Source: Alopecurus myosuroides
Taxonomy: Eukaryota > Streptophyta > Magnoliopsida > Poales > Poaceae
Length of the DNA stretch: 64,000 nt
Reading direction: 5' to 3'
Assembly: GCA_028641055.1 (NCBI GenBank)
Contig: CM054061.1
Location: 27,763,523 to 27,827,522 of the forward strand
This document shows positions 12,604-22,657 of the stretch, piece by piece. Each line of letters begins with the position of its first letter. The first letter of the stretch is position 1. The position numbers were made by a program, and so were the translations under genes. Below the pieces are notes generated by a model. It was not told where the DNA came from and made no database searches. It saw only the letters and a program-made list of their open reading frames with translations.

Positions 12604-14023
12604 TTACTCGTCTTCATCTTCTTCGTCCAACATATCCGCATTCCAAGCGGTTTGGATTATTGGAAACGAAGGAGAAGGGGCGCGAGTACGCAGTGGAGTG
12701 ACGGTGATGGGCTCCCTCCCGGGCGATTCCTCCAAAGAATTATCTTTGGAGGTGGCCTCATCATCCCCCACACGACAACGTTTGCGATGAAGAAGGCCGC
12801 CATTCGAGTCCTCAGCGTCATCCGAAGAATCATGCTCAGAACTCGAAGAAGCGTTAGCAAAGCTGGTATCGGCCGGGCCGTCCAAGTTACTCGCCAATAA
12901 ATCCGAGGCCTCCTCCCCAGACACTGGCGGGTAGCAGGTGGCCACGGATAGGCTCTATAGAAGAAGATGGAAGAAAAACGAGAGAAAAACTCAGTCGACT
13001 AAATCTCAGAACGAGGAAATGAAATGAAGACAGAAAAAATTCAAGACTTACTTCGGCTGGTGGTGGCCTCGAAGCTTCGAAAGCGGCTACCGGGCAGTCG
13101 GGGAAGGTGTCGCCTTCCTTCAAATTGGTGATGGCCGCGATCTTCTTCTCGAATTCAGCATTCGAGAGTTCTTCGCGGCTCACGCGACTGGGATCCTCGG
13201 CGCCTTGGTACTCCCACATTGCGGATGGCCTATCTTGCAGGGGCTGAACCCTGCGTTTGAGGAAGACACTCGCCAAATGCAGGCCGTTCAGCGCAGTTCC
13301 TGCGGCTTGATCACGAAGAGTAGCCACCCTGGCCAGTAGGGGAGCTACGACTCGGTTTTCTTCAGCCGAAAGTTTGTGCGCCCAAGACTTCCGCTTCTTC
13401 GAAACAGCGAACGGATGGAATTCGTTAACTCCATCCGCGCTGTTGTCGGTTACATAAAATCATTTCTTTCTCCATCCTTGGGCGGAGTCGATGAAGTGCA
13501 TGGTGAAGTAGCCGCTCTCTGATCTCGCCTGGATCCCGAAGCCGCCGGTGCGCAACGGCTCCCTGAGCTCAGTCTCCACCCGCGATCTCTCGCGGAAGAC
13601 GCGAACCTTGAAGAGGGCCTTCCAGAGAGCCCAGTGGGGGCGAATGCCCAGAAAGCACTCGCAAAGAACAATGAAGCACGAGATGTGCTGCATTGCGTTT
13701 GGAGGCAAGTCATGGAGCTGTATGCCATAGACATACCGCAGAGCCATGAGGAAAGAATGGAGAGGGAGAGAAAGACCGCGCGACACGTGATCCGCGAAGA
13801 TCACGCGTTCATTCGCGCGGGGATTGGGTACCTCCTCCTTCTTGCCGAGACGCACCCGCTTTTCCGCTTCCGGAGGCAGCAACCCGTCCCGCTGCATCGC
13901 CTTGACGCTTTTGGCCGTGGTGTTCGGCGAGCGCCAATCACCCGAGCGTGGGGCGGGTGGCGCAGGAGCATCTCCTGAGGCCCTCGACGACGAGACAGTG
14001 GCGCGCTTCTTGCCGCCCGCCAT
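12604..14023 (-). pseudogene. Antisense extra ORF (aORF), Transposase_28-like
   Basis: The start is the ATG at 14023, within CAGCAATGGCG, about 105 bases after a TATA box. The first segment (187 aa) contains the RYVYGIQLHDLPPN to IRPHWALWKALF region typical of the putative gypsy-type transposase family PF04195. An in-frame TGA at 13462-13460 interrupts it just before FYVTDNSADGV. The same frame then continues to ASRPPPAE, followed by a donor GAA/GTAAGT near 13050. An acidic last segment (12945-12604) follows an acceptor near 12950. It runs antisense to the host element, as is known for aORFs of Tat elements. Its function is unknown. The 3' end is lost at the copia junction. Confidence 0.7.
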
Positions 14024-14126
14024 TGCTGCTAGCACGAGCTCGAAGGGAGAAAGAAGATGGAGCGCGAGGAAGAAGACGAAGGAGAAGGCGAAGGCTGGGA
14101 AAGTTTCACCGCTTCGCCAAGGCCTG

Positions 14127-14134
14127 TATTTATA
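14127..14134 (-). promoter_or_regulatory. TATA box of the antisense aORF
   Basis: Minus strand GTGTATAAATACAGG lies about 105 bases upstream of the aORF ATG. It suggests an independent promoter inside the retroelement. Confidence 0.6.
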
Positions 14135-14428
14135 CACCGGGCCACTCGATCCTGGCCACTCGATGCCCCACGTGGCGTCCATCACAGCCACCACGTGCGA
14201 AGGCGAAACGAGAGGGCGGTGGATGCTGTTTCGTGCCACGATCTTAACAGTGGATCGTGCGCATTTACTGCACGGTTCGCGTAAAAACCGGGAACGACGT
14301 CTTGTTTCCGGTCAAAAAGCTGACTAGGTGGGCCAACCCTTCTGCTCTCACTCCGTCACGTCCCATCGGGAGGATAAAGTGCGCCATGACGTCATAGCGT
14401 GCATCATCAAAACTGAAGAATTTTTCGA

Positions 14429-14660
14429 ATGGAAAGTTCAAACACGAAAATAACTTTGTATGAACAAACTCCTTCGAGCAAGAACATCCAAACACAGAAG
14501 CAACTTTTTCATGGACAAATCATGAAGAGAGATCTCTTTAAACAGGGAAAAATACCCTACACACGAAAAACTCTTTCGTATGGGCACAACATACCAAACA
14601 TGAAAACTCTTTCATATGGGCATAAAACTCCTAACACGAAAACTCTTTCGTATGGATAAG
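14429..14660 (+). repeat. Degenerate tandem repeat between aORF and 3' LTR
   Basis: The unit is roughly 35 bases with the core CACGAAAACTCTTTCGTATGG. It is clear in three or four copies at 14560-14660 and decayed before that. Hypervariable tandem repeats at this position are known in Tat-lineage elements and can seed satellites. Confidence 0.7.
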
Positions 14661-15248
14661 GAACTAAAAACTCAAAAACTACGCGAGTAGGCACTGCCAC
14701 TCATTCACATGATATTTGCACATATAAAACCTGGATTGTTCAGCCGACTAGGCACATCCGGACGCCATATTCTTTCGAATATGAAGGTAAGACCCGAAAG
14801 ATCTCTCTTGAGGGTCTGGAATCGCACTCAAGCTGCGTCCTCCGGTATGATTCCGTGTCAACAACACGAAGAAAAATCCCAGCGGACGCGCCGGGTACCC
14901 CCATAGGTTAAGTTCGACTCGATAAGACCACAACGGCTCAGTCGCAACGATCACCTTATCGGGTTCGAGTCGGAGGTCTTGAATCTGTGTAGGCCAGAAT
15001 TGTTTTTGCCCTAGTTGCAATTAATTGGCCCTGATCTTTCGGGAGAGCCAAGCTACTGCGCCATATCCTTCTTCGATAAACAGCCATAAAAACAGGCACT
15101 TGCATTACTCGATACTCGGGTATAAAACCTCATTACACAGGGTACGCACCCTTCAAACAGGAAACAACCATACTGGAAAGAAAGACAAAAAAGTTAGACC
15201 GTCTACTCGACTGGAAAAATCCCAATCGAGCAAACGCTCGGGAGCTAC

Positions 15249-15667
15249 TGACGAAGGCATGGATCCTAGACCCTGCGGGTAAGGACACCCCATCTCAGGC
15301 CCAAGGTTAAGGCCCAAGAAGAGGAGCCCTTGAAGTGTTCCAGAAGGCCCACATGAAGCCCACCCGCATTGCCTTGCGGGTTAAGTTAGGAAACTTGTAA
15401 CCGACATAGGTTTAGAGTTCGACTCCTCTCCGGGTAGGGTTTGAGACCTGGCCACCTATATAAGGCCAGGAGAGCCACCGGAAGAGAACCAAGCAAGACC
15501 GCACCACCAAAGCCTTGAGCTCGAGATCATACTCTCGACTTGAGCAACCACCATTGTAACCGATCTACTCGTTAATACAGATCGACAGAGGCAGGAGTAA
15601 GGGTTTTACCTCTACGAGGGCCCCGAACCTGGGTAAATCTTGCCCCCTGTTTAGCCGACGATCGTCA
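15249..15667 (+). repeat. 3' LTR of the Tat-lineage element
   Basis: It starts TGACGAAGG after the tract CTCGGGAGCTAC and ends GATCGTCA, giving a six-base terminal inverted repeat. A TATA box (TATATAA, 15457-15463) lies in the middle on the plus strand, followed by transcript-start-like sequence. No partner LTR is in the window to confirm the ends. Confidence 0.55.
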
Positions 15668-16675
15668 CCAGCGCTCATGGGTTCTCCTATTCGAAACCCT
15701 ATGGGTTCACCCGAGGGATTTGTAGAGTCTCAGATTCAATAATATGTATGGTGGTATGAATTGTGAGCAGATTGATCGCCAAAAAGTTTAGAGTATTTTC
15801 GAGATGTGTTGGTAGATTCCGGCAAAAAAAATAGTTATAGATTACTATGATAATTCAATTTGAGTTCCCAGATAAACCTATGATAGTGTTTTGTTGCGAG
15901 TTGTTATATATTTGCAAAAGAAACTAAATATTCCTAAAATCAATTTTAAGGCTACATATGTATGATTTCAAGTATCTCGGTGTTAATGTTTTTAAAGTTA
16001 GGCTACTCCTTACACGTCTCTGAGAAGTGGATTTATCACTAAATACCCATTGCTTCGGGGAGCTGTCGCTGGAACTCCTCCTCGGTCTGTTCCTCTTTGG
16101 CGCGGCGGCTGCAAGGCAGCCTCCTTTTTTGTGTTCCTGCGGGCGAGGAACAGCCGGCCTCACGACGGCGAGCGCTGTGGTGGTTTGTGCGGGTCACAAA
16201 GGTAAACATTGTTCATGTAAATGGTCTAGCTTACTTTCGTCACCACGACAGATGAAACAATAGAATGCGGATAGGTTCTTACTTCGTCATTGCGGAAAAC
16301 TTGACAATATTGGGTACTGCCAGTGTTGAGAAGATGCGGATGGCGTTGATGTGCTGGCCAACAAATCGTGTCATACCATATCATTTCTACAGGTTCGTTT
16401 CTGTGTAGTTACCATGCATGTGTTAGTATTTATTTAGTGGCAGCTTATAGTTGGAGTAAGCATGGAGCCTAAAGATAAGTTGGCTCGATCCAGCATACTA
16501 GTACAAGAAAGGAAATCCAGAGCTCACACATTGTTCAGATGCGATCAAAACAGATAGGTGTAACCAATAATGTACACAGCACCGCATAGATATCAGCCAA
16601 GTTGCAGTAAAGAGGTGATAAACAATCTGAGGACGTACAAGTGGTTGCTGGAAAACAAACTGATGTTGGCCGTCG
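15668..16675. other. Low-coding flank, possibly 3' part of the host gene
   Basis: Mostly AT-rich. A GC-rich block at 16050-16200 looks exon-like. On the minus strand it follows the acceptor-like CCACCACAG and ends at CAATGG/GTATTT, encoding RNRPRRSSSDSSPKQW-type residues. On the plus strand it ends at CACAAAG/GTAAAC. I recognise no protein in either direction. It could be a further exon of the mitochondrial-type gene. Confidence 0.3.
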
Positions 16676-16889
16676 TCAAGCGTGAGCATTCTTGTTGCAG
16701 CAGCAACAGCATCCACTTGTTGCTGCTGCAGCAGCTGCAGCAGCAGCCACTTGCCGCTGCTTTTTCTTTTCACCGGCATTATGGATGAACTGGATCTGAA
16801 GCACAGCAAGAACAGCTAGAAGGGAACCTGTGATAGGAATGGTTGATTTTATCGATTCGCCATACACTTCAAATCCCCGCATCTTGCGC
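16676..16889 (-). CDS. Host gene candidate, exon 3 (membrane helix)
   Basis: Acceptor AATCTGTAG precedes 16889. In the phase set by exon 2 it reads RKMRGFEVYGESIK, then a hydrophobic helix (PITGSLLAVLAVLQIQF), then a lysine-rich tail and an alanine run from CTG/CAG triplets. A donor-like CCG/GTGAAA after FIHNA (about 16776) may end the exon there and make the alanine run intronic. A presequence, a charged helix and one membrane helix together suggest a small inner-membrane mitochondrial protein. The family is not recognised. Confidence 0.35.
16690..16760. repeat. CTG/CAG triplet-rich tract
   Basis: Imperfect runs of GCAGCAGCAG and TTGCTGCTGC on the plus strand give polyalanine in the minus-strand frame. 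It is low-complexity and probably length-variable. Confidence 0.6.
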
Positions 16890-17034
16890 CTACAGATTGG
16901 TAGGTCAAACGATATTATATATAAGAATGATATCAACGACAAAACATGAGGACTAAATGTATATGCTCCATGATGTATAGTGTGCCAACCATCCCCAGTC
17001 GTTTGGTCTCGGCTTGATCTGTGTGGAAGGACAC

Positions 17035-17162
17035 TTCAGCAGCTGTCTGTTCTGACGGTCGGTAGTCTCTGACTTGGCTATCAGATCATACAGCTCCTCC
17101 TTCTTCAGCTCGATCTCGTCCAGAGCTTCGAACAGGAATTCAGGTGGTTGTCGACGAGCACG
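17035..17162 (-). CDS. Host gene candidate, exon 2 (charged helix)
   Basis: Acceptor GTATCCAG precedes 17162 and is in phase with exon 1. It encodes PPEFLFEALDEIELKKEELY, followed by a polar helix ending QLLK. A donor at CTGAA/GTGTCC (17035) joins in phase to exon 3 as AAG. If that weak donor is not used, the frame stays open to a TAG at 16953 (ending HYTSWSIYI). The heptad-like charged composition suggests a helical or coiled-coil segment. No family recognised. Confidence 0.45.
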
Positions 17163-17434
17163 CTGGATACACGTACAAGGCAGGATATATAGAACACATG
17201 TATGACGCAACATTGACGTCGATCGAGACACGGAAAAGGAGTCGATTTTGGACGTTAATTAAGGGCATCTCCAGTCGTTGCGCCCCCTGGACGCAAAAAC
17301 CCTCGCTTTTTTTGCGCCGCGGCGCGAAACGGCGCTATTCTGGGAACTGGGGGGGCCGCGTTTCCCAGCCGTGAACCCAGGTCGCCCCCCAGCGGCGACT
17401 CGGTCAAATTTGGGCAATCAAAAAAAATCCCACC

Positions 17435-17490
17435 AAATAAATAGAGTTTTGCCACACAAATAAATAGAGTTTTGCCACACAAATAAATAG
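17435..17490 (+). repeat. 23-bp tandem repeat in PIF element 1
   Basis: AAATAAATAGAGTTTTGCC plus four bases is repeated twice with a partial third copy, in the subterminal region of the element. Confidence 0.85.
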
Positions 17491-17517
17491 TTCAACAATT
17501 TTTTTAAAAAAAGTACA

Positions 17518-18389
17518 CTAGTCATCGTCCTCAACATTGTCATTTCCCTTTCGCGCCCACAAATGCTGCACCAGGTCATCATGCAGAGCATGATGTGTTG
17601 CAGCGTGTCGAATCTCCTGTCGCTTGGTGAGGAAGTCTGTCCATGATGCCGGCACCTGGTGATCAACATCTGCAAGAGGGCCCTGCCGGTAGTATGGTGT
17701 GCTTGCCTCACTGTCAGGCACCGGGTCATCCCGCTCACTCTCAATGATCATGTTGTGCAAAATCACACAACACTGCATCACCTCCCACATGTTGGATTTG
17801 ACCAAGTCATAGCTGGGTACCGGACAACAGCGAATCGAGATTGCAGCGCACCAAATGCTTGCTCAACATCCTTCCTGCAAGCCTCCTGGCACTTGGAAAC
17901 CAAGCTTTTGCGCTTCCTGGGATAGGGTTGGAGATGCTCTTCACAAATGTTGCCCACTTCGGGTAGATGCCATCTGCAAGATAGTACCCCTTTGTATACT
18001 GGTGTCCATTGATCTCATAGTTCACAGGGGGGCATGGCCTTCGACAAGATCGGCAAAGACATTCGAGCACTGCAAGACATTGATGTCGTTGTGACTTCCA
18101 GGCATACCAAAGAATGAATGCCAAATCCATAGATCGTACGAAGCCACGGCCTCGAGAACCACCGAGCACTCTCCTTCCTTTCCCTTGTACATCCCCTGCC
18201 AGTCAAATGGGCAGTTCTTCCATGCCCAGTGCATGCATTCGATACTGCCAAGCATCCCCGGAAACCCTCTTGCTTCATTCTCTGCGAGGAGACGAGCAGT
18301 GTCTTGCGCATTGGGTGATCGCAGGTATATTGGGCCAAAAACTGCAACCACTGCCCGGCAGAACTTGTTCAAGCACTCGAGGGCCGTGG
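17518..18389 (-). pseudogene. PIF/Harbinger transposase, C-terminal (catalytic) part
   Basis: It continues from the N-terminal part at 32856-33301, in the same frame across the element B insertion. It contains [44 protein letters not shown], and later DVEQAFG (glutamate codon 17864-17862). This is the DDE core of PIF/Harbinger (DDE_Tnp_4) transposases. The first catalytic aspartate, normally in the GS-D-CMHW motif, is glutamate here. The frame shifts near 18030-18050 in a C run, again near 17930, and again near 17810, after which CCVILHNMIIESE follows. It is therefore inactive. Confidence 0.85.
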
Positions 18390-18860
18390 TGTCGCACCCG
18401 GACTTCTAGAGGATACTCACAGCCCGCTAAACATTAGATAATTGGCTTACGGGGCTTACCGGCACCCGCATCTCAATATGAGTAGGCCAACACGTAAACG
18501 TGTGACAACCAACCTCTACTATTCATCGTCTGCGTAAACCATCCCATAGAAATCCGACTACTTCCATTGACGTACTTCATAACATACACACATGGTACGT
18601 CAACGGCATTGGAACAAGTGATATCACAACAAATCTTTAAGACACAAAGAAATAGAAATAAGTGGCAAATAGCTCTCACTAGAGCAGAGATAGCAAATAC
18701 AGTCATGCAGAGGACACATGTCCCAACAAGTCATCATTACATCACAGCGGAAGCATCCAAAGTGTCTGAGTACAGACAAGATCCAAATAGGCCTAAGAGG
18801 CCGGAAACGAAAAGTACGGAGCCCATCCACGAAGTCTCGGATCCTGCCCGGGTCCGCTAT

Positions 18861-20219
18861 CTACTCGTCGGCAGCCTCGTCATACTCCACGTAGTAGCCA
18901 CCATGGGGATCCTCGGAAACGTAGTCTGCAGAACACGCAGCCCCAAAGGGGTCAGTACAGACGAGTACTGGCAAGCAAGACGCACAAGATACCAAAGTGT
19001 ACCCGGCAACACCAAGTACAGATGGTTTGGGTTGAACGGAAGATAGGTGATATAAAGATGCGGCAGCGGGCTGCTCTAACCAACTACAGAGACACGCTAC
19101 AACATCCGGCTAAAAGAAGGGGATAAGATAGCGTAACGAAATCAACTACCACTATCCTCAAACAAACCCATCCTGGATCTCGCCCCTTATCCAAAGAAGC
19201 AATCCGAGGATAACCCACACAGTTGGATTAATGAAGGTTCAAGTTATTGTGACAATATGCCTATTACTAGTCAAATTATTATTAATTAGGTGTAAGTTGT
19301 CTAATCCTTGTTAGCCAGCCCTATCACCAAGTCATCCATAACCGCGGACAACACGGCTTCTCGAGAAGATTTAACCCTGCAGGGATGCACCAATTTGGCC
19401 GTACACGTAAGAATAACCCGCCAGACGGGGGGGGGGTCAACCCACCAAGCGAGGTACTCAACACAACCCAACTCTTCTTCGCATCAAACCCAAAGAACCA
19501 CGTGATGTGCGTGCGCGGCTAATCAAGCCCCCACGAAGAAAAGGGGAACCCTCATAGCACTGGAAGACCACGCCGCCCTAAATGCCGACTACAAAAGTTC
19601 CACCCTGGCGCCAAGGGTTCGTACCTGCATATGCGTGCATCAAATGGAAAGCCTGAACTAAGTGTGGCGATTTGGACGAGATGCGAATCGAATCAGAGTT
19701 GCGGGGGCGCCCATACACGCTTCCCACATGCGGTTAGCGCGCTTAACATGGATCCAGAGGACAAGAACTTTTCCTGAGTTCGACACTAGCAGGCCTCAAA
19801 ACCATACCCGGCCTCCTGCCGGTGCCTTATCATCAAATTAGCATTATCTCAAACATTAACAGGTTGTTGTTTAAACTTCGAGCCCCCAGAACATAATAAA
19901 TATGGTAACAGAAATAACTGACCTCAGACTCGAGCATAAACAACCCTAAGCATGCTAGTAAGACACGGGCAACAAGCAACGGGGTTATAGGTGTGGAGGA
20001 TAGGCTATATCAGGGTTACAGACTAACATGTGATAGGATCGGAACACAAGCAACGAATCTTAAGGCTAGCAGAATAGACAACGGAAAGTATCGGTATCAA
20101 GTGTGGAAAGGACACAATGGTTCAGGTGAGTGAATACTTGCCTGCAAACTCAGTAGCCTGGTACTGGGCTAACTCCTCTGAAGTAGTGTTGTAAACCTCG
20201 TCTGTCTCAACGTCGTCGT
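18861..20219 (-). CDS. LTR-embedded spliced mini-ORF, copy B-left
   Basis: Exon 20219-20142 (78 nt) follows CTCGAATAG and encodes DDDVETDEVYNTTSEELAQY then QATEFA. It ends GCAG before GCAAGT, a GC-type donor. Exon 18925-18861 follows TTCTGCAG and encodes DYVSEDPHGGYYVEYDEAADE across the junction, then TAG. The junction phase (G plus AC) is in frame. The first exon starts in phase 2, so at least one upstream exon is needed, possibly the GC-rich block ending at CCGCG/GTGAGCC near 21640. Conservative replacements relative to A and C suggest coding constraint. The product is an acidic peptide of unknown function. Confidence 0.45.
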
Positions 20220-21323
20220 CTATTCGAGAAGAAGCAAACAAACAACGCAGAGAGACAAACAATCAATAACATGGCGTAATTCACAATCATGGGATGATGC
20301 ATGACAATCTAATTGATGCATCAAAGATAAGCTAGTTGACATGGTAACATAATTAAATGGGCCCATATGCAATTTGGATTGCATATGGAAAAGCCCATGA
20401 ATTAAGGTTGAATTAAATGATCTACAACTAACCATCACGTGGAATTTGATTAGAATGATGCATGGATGATGAAAACAATAAGAAAACAACATTAGCTTCA
20501 ATTTGAAAATGTTGTTTACCAAGTTTGGAATTTTATTTATTAAGTTATGAAATTTGGCTTCTTAAATGAGTTACACAAGCATTTGTTGTTTTCACCAATA
20601 TTAGTTGTTCAAAATAGATAACAAAATTCATATTTGGAAAGAACACCAAATTTTAGATGGAAAACATATTTCATTTGTTGAAAATGGATTTAAAATGAGC
20701 AAGTTATTAATTTGGCAATTTTAAATGCATTAATTAAGAAACAATTGTTTTCAGCAATTTAATTTATTTAAAACAGAACACAAAGTTGATATTTGCAAAG
20801 TTCATGAAAAATGGAATGGAAAACATATTTTGCATGTGCCATTTGAATTAAATTTGAATTAGTTATGAATTTGACCAAATTTGAATGAGTTGTTTGAATT
20901 TGAATTTTTGAAACCATTTGAAAGGTTCAAAGCAGTATGCAAATGGTTTAAACATGTAGAGAATTTAATTTGGTATAGAAAATATATTTTATTTGTTGAA
21001 TTTGGAATTTTTATGCCAAAGTTATGAATTTTGCAAAATTAAATGAATTAAACAAGGATTCAAATATTTCACCAATTTAAAATATTCAAAACAGTAAACA
21101 AAGTTTATATTTAGGTAGAAAATTCAATTTGGTGTGGAAAACATATTTAAATTATTAAATTTGGATTTATAATGAATTAGTTATGCAATTTCAAAGTATA
21201 GGGTGTGTTCTGCCATTTTATTAAATTACACGGACTAGGAAAAATATTAACAGGGACCTAGAAAAAAACAACAGGGACTTGTGTGCGAATAAACTTTTGA
21301 TTCTGTATCTGGAAAAATAAAAA

Positions 21324-21412
21324 GAAAAAGAGTGTTTTATTCTCGCGCGGGTGGGGATCGAACCCAGGACCTCCTAGTGCGCGCGCACGCTTGCAACCAG
21401 TGGGCTGCTCGC
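21324..21412 (-). promoter_or_regulatory. tRNA-like Pol III module in LTR, copy B-left
   Basis: Minus strand: GCAGCCCACTGGTTGCAAGC (D-arm-like, near A-box consensus), then TCCTGGGTTCGATCCCC containing a perfect B box, then a T5 run at 21324-21330. Sense to the element. Confidence 0.55.
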
Positions 21413-22620
21413 TCGGTTCGTGTTAGGTACTGCTCGCGCATGTTTTTGAGGTAACAGGTGCGGGTGGTCTAACAAAACTGAACAAAAGTTCAGTTACCTG
21501 AACCCGATCGGTAACAGAAAACGACGGACGGCGACCGACTGCTCGATGCGGCTGCTGGCGTGCGCCGGGGTGGTGCGCGGGGTGCTGGGCGCGTGCTGGC
21601 CGCGTCCAGCGAGGAGGGAGAGGGGCGACAGGGGGTGGCTCACCGCGGCTCGACGAGGAAGCAGAAGACGGTGGCGCAGCGACAGAGAAGGAGAGGTGGT
21701 CGACGGCGGCGATCGGAGGCTTGGCGGCGGCGATCCCGTGCCCCAGGGGCTCCTCCCTGGAGGCGAAACGGAAGAGGAGGACGTGGCCTTTCCGTTCCCG
21801 CAGCTAGCCGGCTCGGAGGGGCGCCATGGCCGCGGCGATCACCGGCCGGTCTCCTCCGTCGCCTCGGTGTGCAGGTTCAGAGAAACAGAGAGCTGGAGGG
21901 AAAGAGAGAGAGGAGAAAAATGGCGGCGGCAGGGAGGAGGAAGAGGGAGCTAGGTTAGGGTTTGGAGCCTCGGGGGGGTAGAAATAGGAGGGAGGTGGAG
22001 CAGGGCGAGCTCTGCTCGGTGGGGGAGCCTCCCCTCCTCTGTCTCCGTACAGAGGAGGAAGACGACAACGAGGTGGGGGCGCATGGGCTTTGGGGCTGAG
22101 GTGGGCTCAGTCCAATTGGGCTGGCCTGCCCTCCCCCCCTCTTTTTTTTTTGCTGTTTCTGTTTCTATATATTATTTTTTTGTTCACCCTATTTTTGTAG
22201 GAAAGAAAAGAGGGAAAAGAATAGGGTTTTGGGGTTGAAAAATTTTGGTGATAATTTTTATTAGTTATTTATTGCAAAAGCCCAGCTGTGCAACTTTTTG
22301 TTTTCCAAAATTTTAAATTTTTATTGCTGTTTGAAATTCATATGGATTTGAGTGAAATTTGCAATAATTGACTTATTGAAACTTAAGCAAGTTTAAAGTT
22401 TGGAATTTCAAGTTTATTGGAAACAATTGGATGTTTTGATTTGAATGTTTCATTTGAAAAATTGTAACAGAACAAGTATGAAACAAGGATTTGAATTTTT
22501 GTTTGAAAATCAAATGGAAAACAATTGAAACAAATGCAAAACTCATGATGGAATTATGCAAACTAAAATTAAACAAAAAGCAAACATTGTAAGGATGTTT
22601 TTCATACTTGGGATGTTACA

Positions 22621-22634
22621 AAACGCCCCCCCTT
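22621..22634 (-). other. Polypurine tract of element B
   Basis: Minus strand AAGGGGGGGCGTTT adjoins the 3' LTR and is identical to that of element A. Confidence 0.85.
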
Positions 22635-22657
22635 GAAGGAATCGCGCCCCGAGATTC

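Larger units (their letters stand above)
12529..15667 (+). mobile_element. 3' part of a Tat-lineage Ty3/gypsy element
   Basis: The order is an antisense extra ORF with a Transposase_28-like region, a tandem-repeat tract, a G-rich PPT-like CTCGGGAGCTAC, and an LTR starting TGACGA. That order is the known 3' architecture of Tat-lineage elements. gag and pol are missing because the copia LTR truncates the left side. The right edge is taken at TCGTCA, the inverted complement of the LTR start, and could lie up to about 60 bases further right. Confidence 0.65.
18390..22620 (-). repeat. 3' LTR of element B (left)
   Basis: Minus strand TGTAACATCCCAAGTATG to GGTGCGACA. It matches the right LTR with scattered differences in homopolymers and single bases. 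It carries a tRNA-like module and the mini-ORF exons. Confidence 0.95.
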
